Source: Bacillus suaedaesalsae
GTDB taxonomy: Bacteria > Bacillota > Bacilli > Bacillales > SA4
NCBI RefSeq assembly: GCF_016890225.1
Contig: NZ_JAFELM010000026.1
Location: 1-44,152, forward strand
Length of the DNA stretch: 44,152 nt
Direction: 5' to 3'
Shown here one piece after another: positions 24,109-33,312 of this stretch. Within the stretch, counting starts at the first letter, position 1. Each line of letters starts with the position of its first letter. Position numbers and translations under genes: made by a program. The notes below the pieces were generated by a model. That model saw only the letters and a list, made by a program, of their open reading frames with translations. It had not been told where the DNA came from and did not search any database.

Positions 24109-25005
24109 CTAACGCTTCTCTGAAGCATATAAAGGAAGAAGATACATTAGTACTTCCTCTAATTGCCCAAACGTAAAACCTTGTTCATTCGCTTTGTCCG
24201 CTGAAAGTGACCAACTCCCCTTCATTGCATAAGCAGAAGCTGTATCTGGACTAAGCTTTTCCGTTTCTATAACATAGGCAGATTTCCCAACCGTTGTTTC
24301 AATTTTATTCAGTAATTCGCCATGTGTGACAAATCCATCTAATGCAGCATTCCATATTCCCTCTTTTTGTTTTGTTCCAAGCCAGAACAAAAATTCAGAA
24401 GCCTTTTCAGAAGAAATAAATCCAAGACCGTTATCTAGTGAAACAACCTCAATCTCTTTTCCTTCCTTCACCTTTACAACAAGATCTTCTAAACGATTTG
24501 TATAATCATCCGGACCAATCACTAACGGAAAACGAACAATCGAGACAGGAAAAGGTGCATGCTCTACTATATAGGCTTCACATGCTCGTTTTGCTTCTTG
24601 ATACCCTTCCATGCCGATATATTGAGTACGATCCTTTAATTCAAACGAAAAAGTCGTAGGGTCAAAGTTCTCCTCCTTTTGTTTGTTTCCATATTCATAT
24701 ACTGCCATTGTCGACGTGAAAACATAATGTTTGCAATTGTTTCCGACAACATCCAATACATCCTTCACTTCATTCGGAGAATACGCTGTTTGGTCATAGA
24801 TAATATCCCACTTTTTGTTTTCTAATCCTTTAACAACAGATTCTTGGTCAGCACGATCTAATATAATTCGTTTTACTTGATCACCAAACGGGTCAGTTGT
24901 TCTTCCTCTTGTTGCAATTGTTACATCATAACCGATATCTAGAAGAATCTGAACAAGTCGCTTTCCAAAAAACATCGTTCCTCCTAGTACTAAAACACGC
25001 GTCAT
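24109..25005 (-). CDS. NAD(P)-dependent epimerase/dehydratase family protein
   Basis: A 298-residue extended-SDR protein. The nucleotide-binding motif is atypical GGTMFFGKRLVQ (residues 8-19), followed by IYDQTAYSPNEVKDVLDVV, VFTSTMAVYEYG and GYQEAKRACEAYI with the YxxxK lysine arrangement (YQEAK). This resembles the chloroplast CSP41/isoflavone-reductase-like branch of epimerases rather than UDP-sugar enzymes; substrate unknown. Its ATG overlaps the stop of the DUF4129 gene (ATGA), making it the fourth gene of the MoxR operon. Confidence 0.82.
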   Translation of the reverse strand: MTRVLVLGGTMFFGKRLVQILLDIGYDVTIATRGRTTDPFGDQVKRIILDRADQESVVKGLENKKWDIIYDQTAYSPNEVKDVLDVVGNNCKHYVFTSTMAVYEYGNKQKEENFDPTTFSFELKDRTQYIGMEGYQEAKRACEAYIVEHAPFPVSIVRFPLVIGPDDYTNRLEDLVVKVKEGKEIEVVSLDNGLGFISSEKASEFLFWLGTKQKEGIWNAALDGFVTHGELLNKIETTVGKSAYVIETEKLSPDTASAYAMKGSWSLSADKANEQGFTFGQLEEVLMYLLPLYASEKR

Positions 25006-26210
25006 TTTTTCTTTCCCCCTTCGTTTTTCTTCGATAACTTTTTCTTTATATCTTTTATTCCATTAATATAAGACGCTAGTTCTTCATCCGTAATTTGACT
25101 AGAGTTATATCTCGCTTTGTAATACGTCGCTAAAACAGATTCAGAATAGTCATCTAAGAGCGCTAATCTGCCGAACCATTCCTCTGCTGTCTCAGAGGAT
25201 AACCGTCCATAGCCTCTTTTTTCTAAGAAGATTTGTAGCTTCTGAAATTGCAAGCGAACTTCATTTTTTCCTGTTCGGCTATAGAAAGATGTTACTTTTC
25301 GTAATGATTTAAAAAAGGAAAAATCATGATCATCCTCTTGAATGGAATCTAAAGCATTATTCGGTTCGTCAACAGAGCTACCAATGTTCTTTCGTAAGAA
25401 AAATATAACGATCCCAATGACTAAAATGATACCTATTACAGTGAACGTAAGTATTAGCCACTCATTCGAGCCTTCAAAACTCTTATCGATATTTTTCATT
25501 GGATCTTCTTGAAATTCTTTTAAACCTTCCTCAATATCTTTGTAGCTATCTTCATTCGTTTTAATGGTTGAAAGGAGCCACATGAGTGGATAACTAGCTA
25601 AATAAGCGACACCTTGCCCGAAAAACGGAAACACTGCTTTTAATAGTGTCAAACCACTATGATAAAGCAACAAAAATACACCAACGACTCCAATAAAATA
25701 AAGAGTCAAAATACGATATCCTTTTTTCATAATAACCCATGCATTGCCTTTCATTTGAATCATAACCGTGATGACAACAAATAAAAAGAGCAGGAGTAAA
25801 AATAAACTCACGAAATCTAACAAAAATTCTTTTCTAACTAAGAGAATCGGAAAAGTAGATGCAAGTACAGCAACTAACCATAACCCTTGATTATCGAGAT
25901 ACGGCTCACGTATATGCACAATCATTCTCCAAAAGATAAAGACACCTACTATCATGAGCGCTAGGATGCTAAAGCCAGCAAAATATAATATAAATATTTG
26001 AAGAAACGGAACATAAATATATAAAGCTGGTAAACTACCACTTTTCAATTGGTACCATCTCACTAATACAAACGGGATGATATAAATTGGAAATAAGGTC
26101 ATGAACGTAATGGTATCTGTGACAATACGCGAGATTATATATAAGCTTATAATTTCAAAGGTACATATAAATGTAAAAAGCAGTAAGTCTTTTCCATACT
26201 TTTTTAGCAT
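25002..26210 (-). CDS. Membrane protein with C-terminal DUF4129, no transglutaminase domain
   Basis: A 402-residue membrane protein. About six hydrophobic segments occupy residues 8-215, one further segment lies at about 250-270, and the soluble C-terminus (about 310-390, FQKLQIFLEKRGYGRLSSETAEEWF) is the DUF4129 helix bundle. The usual partner in MoxR/DUF58 operons carries a transglutaminase core between membrane part and DUF4129; here only a short stretch (about 215-248) separates them and no Cys-His-Asp triad is seen. It overlaps the DUF58 gene by seven bases and the epimerase gene by four. Confidence 0.83.
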   Translation of the reverse strand: MLKKYGKDLLLFTFICTFEIISLYIISRIVTDTITFMTLFPIYIIPFVLVRWYQLKSGSLPALYIYVPFLQIFILYFAGFSILALMIVGVFIFWRMIVHIREPYLDNQGLWLVAVLASTFPILLVRKEFLLDFVSLFLLLLFLFVVITVMIQMKGNAWVIMKKGYRILTLYFIGVVGVFLLLYHSGLTLLKAVFPFFGQGVAYLASYPLMWLLSTIKTNEDSYKDIEEGLKEFQEDPMKNIDKSFEGSNEWLILTFTVIGIILVIGIVIFFLRKNIGSSVDEPNNALDSIQEDDHDFSFFKSLRKVTSFYSRTGKNEVRLQFQKLQIFLEKRGYGRLSSETAEEWFGRLALLDDYSESVLATYYKARYNSSQITDEELASYINGIKDIKKKLSKKNEGGKKK

Positions 26211-27382
26211 GATTCAATAACCCCCTCTGCCATAGTAGAAGAGAGTACATAGAATGGTAGCATATAACCCTGCAATTGAGGGATTGTCTCAAACACTTCA
26301 TCTTTAGAAATACCACATAATATAACAGTACTTGATTGTCGTAGTTTCATATCAATCTTTTTTATAAAACTACTTACTCTAACCGTAGCACTCATATGAT
26401 CAATTCTCGCTAAAAGCTCTAATCCTCTTATTACATGGTCTTTCCCAGAGCCTTCTTTGAGATGAAGTAGCTGCAAATCATTTCTTGCTAATATGTTTAC
26501 GTAAATCTCAAATGTAGCTCCTTGTTTTTCTGCCATCTGAAATAAATAGGCAAGATGACTTAATCGCTTTTCTAAGTCCTTTGCTACTGAGAGCTGCAAG
26601 CCATTTCTCCCTTGTTCCAAAATATTTAACACAAACGTCCACTTCCGGTGTGTTGTCTTTTCAAGCACCTTTGTTTGCAAAGTTCCCATTCTTGCAGATG
26701 CTTTCCAGTGTATTTGCTGAAAGGAATCGTTCGGCGTATAGTCACGAACACCTGATATCATCAACGGATCTTGAAAATAAGAATAAGTAGAAGGTTTACT
26801 TCCTACTTCGTTTGATAGTAGTTTTTCAATTCCATTCACAGCTTTTAGCTCAGGTAATACGAGAATTTCCGTTCGATAGAAAGGTCTATATTTATAGCTG
26901 GAGCTTCCTAGAAATGTTGGATCAAATACTTGAATTTCAATTTCTCTTAAAACCGCTCTACCTCTTTTTACAGCTTGAATCTCAAATTCATATTCGTTTC
27001 TCCCCGAAGATACGTCGTAAAAATAGTCATTCATATCTCTTCGCTCAATAACCTGCTTTGCATTTCCTAGCATAATAGCGTTACTCGCTTGGAAGGAAAG
27101 CTTGCCATAATAAACGGGTACAATACTTTTGCCTTTTAAATGAAAAGTGAGTGTAGAAAATTCTCCGGGAAATAATCTGACAATTCTCTTATTATTTCCT
27201 AATTCCATAACGAAATATTTGTGATACACGTTTGATATAAAAAATAAGACGAGAAGACTTACTAGCATAATAGATAGAGGAATCGACAGTAAAAAGTAAT
27301 TCCAAATCGTTAGAAAGACTACAAAGACGAGGAGTAGCTTTCCTCGTTCATATGTAAAGATTTCTTTTGCCCACGTTCTCAC
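26204..27382 (-). CDS. DUF58 domain-containing membrane protein
   Basis: A 392-residue protein with two N-terminal membrane segments (about 14-50) and a soluble domain carrying the DUF58 signature at residues 211-238 (GVRDYTPNDSFQQIHWKASA). DUF58 proteins have a von Willebrand A-like fold and pair with MoxR AAA ATPases, which are thought to remodel or activate them; B. subtilis YeaD is a relative. GTG start overlapping the moxR stop (GTGA). Confidence 0.88.
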   Translation of the reverse strand: MRTWAKEIFTYERGKLLLVFVVFLTIWNYFLLSIPLSIMLVSLLVLFFISNVYHKYFVMELGNNKRIVRLFPGEFSTLTFHLKGKSIVPVYYGKLSFQASNAIMLGNAKQVIERRDMNDYFYDVSSGRNEYEFEIQAVKRGRAVLREIEIQVFDPTFLGSSSYKYRPFYRTEILVLPELKAVNGIEKLLSNEVGSKPSTYSYFQDPLMISGVRDYTPNDSFQQIHWKASARMGTLQTKVLEKTTHRKWTFVLNILEQGRNGLQLSVAKDLEKRLSHLAYLFQMAEKQGATFEIYVNILARNDLQLLHLKEGSGKDHVIRGLELLARIDHMSATVRVSSFIKKIDMKLRQSSTVILCGISKDEVFETIPQLQGYMLPFYVLSSTMAEGVIESC

Positions 27383-28329
27383 GAAGAAGCTCCTACTTCA
27401 ACCGGTGCTTCTGTCGTTTGTAATATATCCTCCATCACTTCACGCTTCGTCATTCGTAAGCTTCCTTCTAAGTTCAACTGTAATCGATGACTCAATACGT
27501 AAGGAGCTACTCGTTTCACATCATCTGGAGTTACATATGAGCGATTCTCTAATAATGCTCTTGCCTGGACAGCTCTCATGAATGCTAACGTTCCACGAGG
27601 ACTTACACCTGCTTCGATATATTCATGTCCTCTCGTTCTATGTATTATTGTAAGGAGATATTTCTCCATATCTTCAGAAATTAGCACTTCAGCAACCTTG
27701 TCTTGAAGCTTAACAAACTCTTCTAATGACTCGAAATATGATGTCACTTCTTTAAGTGGCTCATTGCCTCGATATATTCTCATAATCTGCAATTCTTCCT
27801 CAAAATTCGGATATCCCATATGAATGCTCATAAAAAAACGATCAAGTTGTGCATCAGGTAATGGAAATGTCCCTTGAGATTCTAATGGATTTTGAGTGGC
27901 AAGAACGAAAAATGGAGCTGGCAGTTGAACCGTTTCGTTCCCAATTGTCACCTGACGTTCTTCCATCACTTCAAGTAAGCTTGATTGTGTACGAGGCGTT
28001 GCCCGATTGATTTCATCTACTAATAACACGTTCGTCATAACTGGACCGATACGCACTTCAAATTGCTTTTCCTTCGGATTAAAAAACTCAACGCCTGTTA
28101 CATCACTCGGCAACACATCAGGAGTAAACTGCAAGCGACGAAACTGACCTCCAAGCAATTTAGAAATCGTCTTTGCTAACACCGTCTTCCCCGTCCCTGG
28201 AACATCCTCTAGCAATACATGCCCCCTGCAGAGCATAGAAATTAAAAATAGTTCTGTTACTTCCTCTTTCCCAATTATCACTTTGCTAACTGCGTTTGTT
28301 ATATCTTGTTTAAGTGATTGAATACTCAA
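27379..28329 (-). CDS. MoxR family AAA+ ATPase
   Basis: A 316-residue AAA+ ATPase. Walker A is GTGKT within residues 43-50 (VPGTGKTV), Walker B is VLLVDEINRA (101-110), and FVLATQNPLESQGTFPLPDAQLDRF contains sensor 1 and the MoxR insert. MoxR ATPases act as chaperones for VWA or DUF58 partners; the partner is the next gene. TTG start with GGGGGA five bases upstream. First gene of a four-gene operon, divergent from the MFS gene; promoter at 28363-28392. Confidence 0.92.
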   Translation of the reverse strand: MSIQSLKQDITNAVSKVIIGKEEVTELFLISMLCRGHVLLEDVPGTGKTVLAKTISKLLGGQFRRLQFTPDVLPSDVTGVEFFNPKEKQFEVRIGPVMTNVLLVDEINRATPRTQSSLLEVMEERQVTIGNETVQLPAPFFVLATQNPLESQGTFPLPDAQLDRFFMSIHMGYPNFEEELQIMRIYRGNEPLKEVTSYFESLEEFVKLQDKVAEVLISEDMEKYLLTIIHRTRGHEYIEAGVSPRGTLAFMRAVQARALLENRSYVTPDDVKRVAPYVLSHRLQLNLEGSLRMTKREVMEDILQTTEAPVEVGASS

Positions 28330-28362
28330 GTAAATCCCCCGTTTTTTGAATTTTTTAATTAT

Positions 28363-28392
28363 ATTATACTACTAAAGTTATATAACTGGAAA
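28363..28392 (-). promoter_or_regulatory. Promoter of the MoxR operon
   Basis: On the minus strand TTTCCA (28387-28392), an 18-base spacer and consensus TATAAT (28363-28368). It is back to back with the MFS promoter at 28408-28437, which has the same TTTCCA-18-TATAAT layout. Confidence 0.6.
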
Positions 28393-28407
28393 CTGAGATG
28401 GTTTTTT

Positions 28408-28437
28408 TTTCCACAAATTACCCACTAGAGGTATAAT
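28408..28437 (+). promoter_or_regulatory. Promoter of the MFS transporter gene
   Basis: TTTCCA (28408-28413), an 18-base spacer and TATAAT (28432-28437), about 33 bases before the ATG at 28470. Confidence 0.6.
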
Positions 28438-28469
28438 AGGTACTATATAAATAATATTCAGGAGTTACT

Positions 28470-29696
28470 ATGAAAACTATACCGTTTTATAGCTATTGGT
28501 TTTCCAAAACAAGCATTGCCTTAGCTGATGTCATCTACATAATGGTGATTACTACTTTTATTTATCAAGAAACGAAATCAGCTTTAATTGCTTCCTTGTT
28601 TCCTTTATTTAAAGCAGCTGCGAATCTTATTGCTGGTCTATCTTCACCTTTTTTATATAATAAGTACTCTTTCACCAAGCTAGTTGGAATGCTTCAATTG
28701 ATAAAAGCCATCATCCTGACACTTTTACTAATTGGCTTTAATTCCATTACTAGCCACATTTATGTTCTTCTTCTTTTTATATTAGTAATTTCTTTTATGG
28801 AAGGTTGGGGAAATCCGTTACTAAATTCCATTACTCCTAGAGTTGTTGCAAAGGAAACTCTTGTAAAAGCAAATAGTATACTATCCATCTCAACACAATC
28901 TGTCCAAATTGCTGGATACAGTTTTACTGGTTTTATTGTCATTCAATGGGGACATCATCCTACTTTAGCATTTAATGTAGTACTACTTTGGTTGTCTGTA
29001 TTGTGTTTGTTCATGACAATGAAATCAATTAAAGTACCATCTGAAACAGAAGTAAGACAATCTAAGTGGGGGTTAATGAAGCAAGGATGGAACCTAATTT
29101 ATACAAATAAAACGTTACGAATGATTACGTTAATGGATGTTATTGAAGGAATGGCTGGATCAATTTGGATTGGTGCAGTCACATTGGTTTATGTAGAGGA
29201 AGCGTTACATCAAGGAGAAGAGTGGTGGGGGTATGTTAATGCAAGTTATTATATCGGCTCTATTATTGGTGGATTTCTAACACTATATTTAGCTAGATTC
29301 ATACAAAAAAACTTAATTGTCAGTATGTCAGTTGGCTCACTATTATTTAGTATATTCACCTTAATTTACGGGCTAACAAGCATTCCAATTTTGGCATTGC
29401 TTTTATGTATTGCAATGGGACCTGCGTATCAAATTCGAGATGTTGCACAGCAAACAGCTTTTCAATTAAACATTCCCGCTGAACATTTACCAAAGGTGTA
29501 TGCATCACAAAGCATTTTAATTTCAAGTATTACTGGACTATCTATCTTCTTAATGGGCTTTATCGCAGAATTCATTGGAGTTAGGGCCGTTTATGTACTG
29601 GGCTCAATTTTAATATTTACCTCTTCTCTACTGTCTTTCACATTAGTTCGGGGAAGTAAGATTGAACGAGCTGTGTCTTCAATAAAAGCTAACTAG
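28470..29696 (+). CDS. Major facilitator superfamily transporter
   Basis: A 408-residue MFS protein with about twelve hydrophobic segments and little soluble sequence. The AGLSSPFLYNKYSFTKLVG loop between segments 2 and 3 corresponds to MFS motif A in degenerate form. The general type is that of the MFS_3/YfiS-like drug exporters; no substrate can be assigned. CAGGAG lies six bases before the ATG. It stands alone between its own promoter and a palindromic terminator. Confidence 0.82.
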   Translation: MKTIPFYSYWFSKTSIALADVIYIMVITTFIYQETKSALIASLFPLFKAAANLIAGLSSPFLYNKYSFTKLVGMLQLIKAIILTLLLIGFNSITSHIYVLLLFILVISFMEGWGNPLLNSITPRVVAKETLVKANSILSISTQSVQIAGYSFTGFIVIQWGHHPTLAFNVVLLWLSVLCLFMTMKSIKVPSETEVRQSKWGLMKQGWNLIYTNKTLRMITLMDVIEGMAGSIWIGAVTLVYVEEALHQGEEWWGYVNASYYIGSIIGGFLTLYLARFIQKNLIVSMSVGSLLFSIFTLIYGLTSIPILALLLCIAMGPAYQIRDVAQQTAFQLNIPAEHLPKVYASQSILISSITGLSIFLMGFIAEFIGVRAVYVLGSILIFTSSLLSFTLVRGSKIERAVSSIKAN

Positions 29697-29732
29697 AAAA
29701 CTCGTCATCAATTGATGACGAGTCTTCTAGTT
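29691..29732. terminator. Bidirectional palindromic terminator
   Basis: A perfect 22-base palindrome, CTCGTCATCAATTGATGACG plus AG (29701-29722), extended by AACTAGAA and TTCTAGTT on the flanks. It lies between the convergent MFS and His-rich genes. On the minus strand the core palindrome is followed by TTTTC, on the plus strand by TCTTC. Confidence 0.8.
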
Positions 29733-30579
29733 ATTTTATTTCAATTACAAATGGATACGTGTGTACTTTTTCATCAATTTGAAATTCTGCCCATAATTTA
29801 TATATACCCGGTTCTTGGAAGTTCGTTTGAAACTTTGTTTCGGAATCACTAACTGGATGCACATGAATAAAGTTGGCAGCTGTTTCATCTAGGATCACAA
29901 CATGTCCCATTGCTCCTAAGTATGGTTGCAGTTCAACATTGTCTTTGAACGAAAATGTTAGTGTAATGTCCTCGCCTGCTTTAAAAGAGCTAACTTCTAG
30001 ATTTGTTTCTATTCCCTCCACCGTTTTATTGAAAACAGTATCAGGTTTTAGAGAATTGTGTCCATGTTCCGATTCTGCTTCCCCAACTGTAAACTCAATA
30101 GGTTCTACGTGATAACCTGCATTTGTAGGTTTAATGTCAACAAATGCTTTATAACTTCCTTCACCTAAAGCCTTATTCATCTCAAAACTACCTTCACCCG
30201 TTTTCTCTGGATGTAAATGATAATACTGCTCTAAGTGCTCATCAACTACAATAAGATGAAGTAATTTTTCATGGTTCACATCTAATTCATTAAGCGGCTG
30301 ACCTTGTTTGTCTTTTAATTGTATTGAAATTTGCGTTCCATCCGCTATAAAGTCAATATCTACTCCACTTTCTGAATTTTCATCATGAGAGCCATGTTCT
30401 CCATGACCCTCACTCTCCTCTCCAGATCCATGAGCGTCGTGTCCAGCTACTTCTTCACCATGTCCTCCATGTTTAGTTTGAACTTCTGGAGATTCTGGAG
30501 ATGCAGTAAATGAATAAATTGTATAACCCAGTATCACAACGACTAAATAGCCGACTGCTGATAATACCCATTTCTTCAT
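29731..30579 (-). CDS. His-rich membrane-anchored protein of the copper operon
   Basis: A 282-residue protein with one N-terminal membrane anchor (about 4-25) and no lipobox. Residues 37-65 form a linker rich in His, Gly and Glu (His37, 40, 47, 50, 59, 62, 65), and two His clusters occur in the folded part: YYHLHPE (about 119-125) and NFIHVHPV (about 237-244). The rest looks like two related beta-sandwich halves (LPLNELDVNHEKLLHLIVVDE-like and LGAMGHVVILDE). It starts 12 bases after copA, behind AAGGAG, so I infer an extracytoplasmic copper binding or buffering role; no named family is certain. Confidence 0.75.
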   Translation of the reverse strand: MKKWVLSAVGYLVVVILGYTIYSFTASPESPEVQTKHGGHGEEVAGHDAHGSGEESEGHGEHGSHDENSESGVDIDFIADGTQISIQLKDKQGQPLNELDVNHEKLLHLIVVDEHLEQYYHLHPEKTGEGSFEMNKALGEGSYKAFVDIKPTNAGYHVEPIEFTVGEAESEHGHNSLKPDTVFNKTVEGIETNLEVSSFKAGEDITLTFSFKDNVELQPYLGAMGHVVILDETAANFIHVHPVSDSETKFQTNFQEPGIYKLWAEFQIDEKVHTYPFVIEIK

Positions 30580-30591
30580 GTTTTTCTCTCC

Positions 30592-33003
30592 TTATAATTT
30601 AACCTTTTGTAATCGTAGTGCATTCAGAACGACAGATACTGAGCTAAATGCCATCGCCGCCCCCGCTAACCAAGGAGCTAAAAGGCCGATCGCGGCAATT
30701 GGAATACCCAGTGTGTTATATCCGAATGCCCAGAATAGGTTTTGTTTAATATTCGCCATTGTCTTTTTACTCATCTCAATCGCATCCGCAATACTATTTA
30801 AGTCACCTCGAATTAACGTAATATCCGCCGCTTCCATCGCAACATCCGTACCTGTACCAATCGCCATTCCTACATCAGCAACTGCTAACGCCGGTGCATC
30901 ATTAATTCCATCTCCGACCATTGCGACTTTCTTACCTTCCGCTTGCAGCTTTTTAATTTCATCTGCCTTTCCTTCAGGTAACACTTCTGCTACTACTCGG
31001 TCTACACCAACTTCTTTTGCAATTGCCCCTGCTGTTCTTTCGTTATCACCCGTCATCATAATCACTTCAAGACCCATCTCTTGTAGACGTCTTACAGCCT
31101 GCTTAGAAGTTTCTTTCACCGTGTCCGCTACAGCAATAATACCCGCAAGTTTGTTATTGATCGCAACAAGCATTGCCGTTTTCCCTTCACTTTCAAGTAC
31201 AATCATTTTACGTTCAGCATCTTGAAGTTCGACTTGATGTTGCTTCATAAGCTTTCTTGTTCCTACTAATAGATTGTAATCTTTTACTCGCCCTTTAATA
31301 CCATAACCTGGATATGCTTCAAAATCTGATACATCACTTAGTGTTATTCCTTTCGCTGCAATTCCTTCCACAATCGCAACGGCAAGTGGATGCTCCGATT
31401 GCTTTTCAGCAGATCCTACTACACGTAAAAACTCTTCTTCTTCTATATCCGCTAAAATAATGGTATCTGTTAATTCAGGTTCTCCTTTTGTAATGGTTCC
31501 TGTCTTATCTAGTACAACGGTTGTCACACCTTGAGTCGATTCTAAATGCTCTCCACCTTTAAAAAGAATTCCATATTCTGCTGCTCGACCAGAACCAGCC
31601 ATGATTGACGTTGGAGTTGCTAAGCCTAATGCGCATGGACAAGCAATAACTAGAACTGCAATTAACTTCTCTAAAGCCTCCGCAAAGTCTCCAGGACTTA
31701 CCCATACGAACCAAATAATAAAGGTAAGAACAGCTATCCCCACTACGATCGGAACAAAAATCCCTGATATTTTATCCGCTAAACGTTGAATCGGCGCCTT
31801 TGAACCTTGAGCTTGCTCTACAATCTTAATAATTTGAGCTAAAGCTGTATCTTTTCCAATCTTCGTTGCGTTCATTTTAATAAATCCATTTTTATTAATT
31901 GTAGAACCGATGACTGTGTCTCCAGCCGTTTTATCAACAGGTACACTTTCACCTGTGATCATACTTTCATCAAATGCAGAGCGTCCTTCTACTATTTCCC
32001 CGTCTACAGGAACTCGTTCACCAGGTCTTACATGAATCACATCTCCTACGATTACCTGTTCTAAAGGAAGTTCAATTTCTTTTCCGTCACGCACTACTGT
32101 CGCAGTTTTTGCCTGTAAGTCCATCAGCTTTTTGATGGCTTCAGAAGATCTACCTTTTGCTTTTGCCTCAAAAAGCTTACCAAGTAAAATTAATGTAATT
32201 AAAACAGCACTTGTTTCATAATAAAGCTCAACCATATGTTCATTTGAACCTATGGAAACAATTGATAAATATAAGCTGTAGAAGTATGCAGCTGACGTAC
32301 CTAATGCTACAAGTACATCCATATTAGCACTACCGTTTCGAAGTGCTTTGTATGCTCCTACATAAAATTGCTTACCAACTACAAATTGGACAGGTGTCGC
32401 AAGTAACAGTTGAACCCATGGATTCATCAACATTTCAGGCAAGTATAACCATGATGTAAAAGAGAAATGACTGACCATCGCCCAAAGTAAAGGCAGTGAT
32501 AATATCATGGAAAATAAAAACTTACCCGTCTGCTTTTCGATTTCTTCTTGCCGGTGATCCCCATGATTTTCTTGTTCTTCCTTAAGAGCTGCTCCGTAAC
32601 CTAGCTTTTCTACTCGTGCGATAACATCTTGAACTGTTAGTTCGGAACCGTTAAATTCAACTGAGGCTGTTTCTAATGCTAAATTAACCGTTGCGTTCGT
32701 TACTCCCTCTAGTTTATTTAGGCCCTTTTCAATTCGAGCCGAACATGCTGCACATGTCATCCCGGTTATATTAAAATCTTTTCTCTCCTTAACTACTCCA
32801 TAACCTAGTGCTTCTACCTTCTTTTGTAGTTCTTCTACATTTGTAACAGAAGGATCAAATTTAACCGTTGTGTTCTCAAGTGCAAAGTTTACATTTGCAT
32901 TTTGTACACCGTCTATTTTGCTCAATCCTTTTTCAATTCGAACTGCACAAGCTGAGCATGTCATCCCTGTTATTTGCATGGTTGTTTCTTTTTCACTGCT
33001 CAT
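30592..33003 (-). CDS. copA: Copper-exporting P1B-type ATPase CopA
   Basis: An 803-residue P1B ATPase, the same length as B. subtilis CopA. Two N-terminal heavy-metal domains carry GMTCSAC (Cys16, Cys19) and GMTCAAC (Cys84, Cys87). Then follow the A domain (MITGESVPVDK), the membrane CPC motif (CPCALGLATP), the phosphorylation motif DKTGTITKG, SEHPLAVAI and MVGDGINDAPAL. It exports Cu(I). GAGGAGG lies seven bases before the ATG. A CsoR operator sits between copZ and copA, so it can be induced separately from copZ. Confidence 0.96.
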   Translation of the reverse strand: MSSEKETTMQITGMTCSACAVRIEKGLSKIDGVQNANVNFALENTTVKFDPSVTNVEELQKKVEALGYGVVKERKDFNITGMTCAACSARIEKGLNKLEGVTNATVNLALETASVEFNGSELTVQDVIARVEKLGYGAALKEEQENHGDHRQEEIEKQTGKFLFSMILSLPLLWAMVSHFSFTSWLYLPEMLMNPWVQLLLATPVQFVVGKQFYVGAYKALRNGSANMDVLVALGTSAAYFYSLYLSIVSIGSNEHMVELYYETSAVLITLILLGKLFEAKAKGRSSEAIKKLMDLQAKTATVVRDGKEIELPLEQVIVGDVIHVRPGERVPVDGEIVEGRSAFDESMITGESVPVDKTAGDTVIGSTINKNGFIKMNATKIGKDTALAQIIKIVEQAQGSKAPIQRLADKISGIFVPIVVGIAVLTFIIWFVWVSPGDFAEALEKLIAVLVIACPCALGLATPTSIMAGSGRAAEYGILFKGGEHLESTQGVTTVVLDKTGTITKGEPELTDTIILADIEEEEFLRVVGSAEKQSEHPLAVAIVEGIAAKGITLSDVSDFEAYPGYGIKGRVKDYNLLVGTRKLMKQHQVELQDAERKMIVLESEGKTAMLVAINNKLAGIIAVADTVKETSKQAVRRLQEMGLEVIMMTGDNERTAGAIAKEVGVDRVVAEVLPEGKADEIKKLQAEGKKVAMVGDGINDAPALAVADVGMAIGTGTDVAMEAADITLIRGDLNSIADAIEMSKKTMANIKQNLFWAFGYNTLGIPIAAIGLLAPWLAGAAMAFSSVSVVLNALRLQKVKL

Positions 33004-33036
33004 GTTTTTTCCTCCTCACTAAGTGAGTCTATTTTA

Positions 33037-33051
33037 TACCACGCGGGGGTA
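33037..33051 (-). promoter_or_regulatory. CsoR operator upstream of copA
   Basis: TACCACGCGGGGGTA on the plus strand, i.e. TACCCCCGCGTGGTA in the direction of copA, the TACC-centre-GGTA type bound by CsoR. On the minus strand it overlaps a TATAAA -10-like box (33033-33038); no good -35 is seen. Confidence 0.78.
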
Positions 33052-33094
33052 TATTTATATTTAAAAGAAAAGTGCTACTTAGAGAGAGCACCTA

Positions 33095-33301
33095 TTATGC
33101 AACATCGTATCCTTGATCATCAATTAATTCTTTAATTTGTGCTAACGTTACTTTTGAAGCATCGAATTCAACATCGACTGTTCCATTTTCTAAGTTAACC
33201 TTTACTTTGCTCACGCCTTCCATTGGTCCAACTGCTCCTTCTACAGCTTTTACACAATGTCCGCAAGACATACCCTTTACGTTTAATGTTACTTTTTCCA
33301 T
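33095..33301 (-). CDS. copZ: Copper chaperone CopZ
   Basis: A 68-residue heavy-metal-associated domain protein. The Cu(I) site is GMSCGHC with Cys13 and Cys16. It hands Cu(I) to the N-terminal domains of CopA. It begins 11 bases after csoR and is preceded by AGGAGGAA. The His between the two cysteines is as in B. subtilis CopZ-type chaperones. Confidence 0.95.
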   Translation of the reverse strand: MEKVTLNVKGMSCGHCVKAVEGAVGPMEGVSKVKVNLENGTVDVEFDASKVTLAQIKELIDDQGYDVA

Positions 33302-33312
33302 GACTATTCCTC

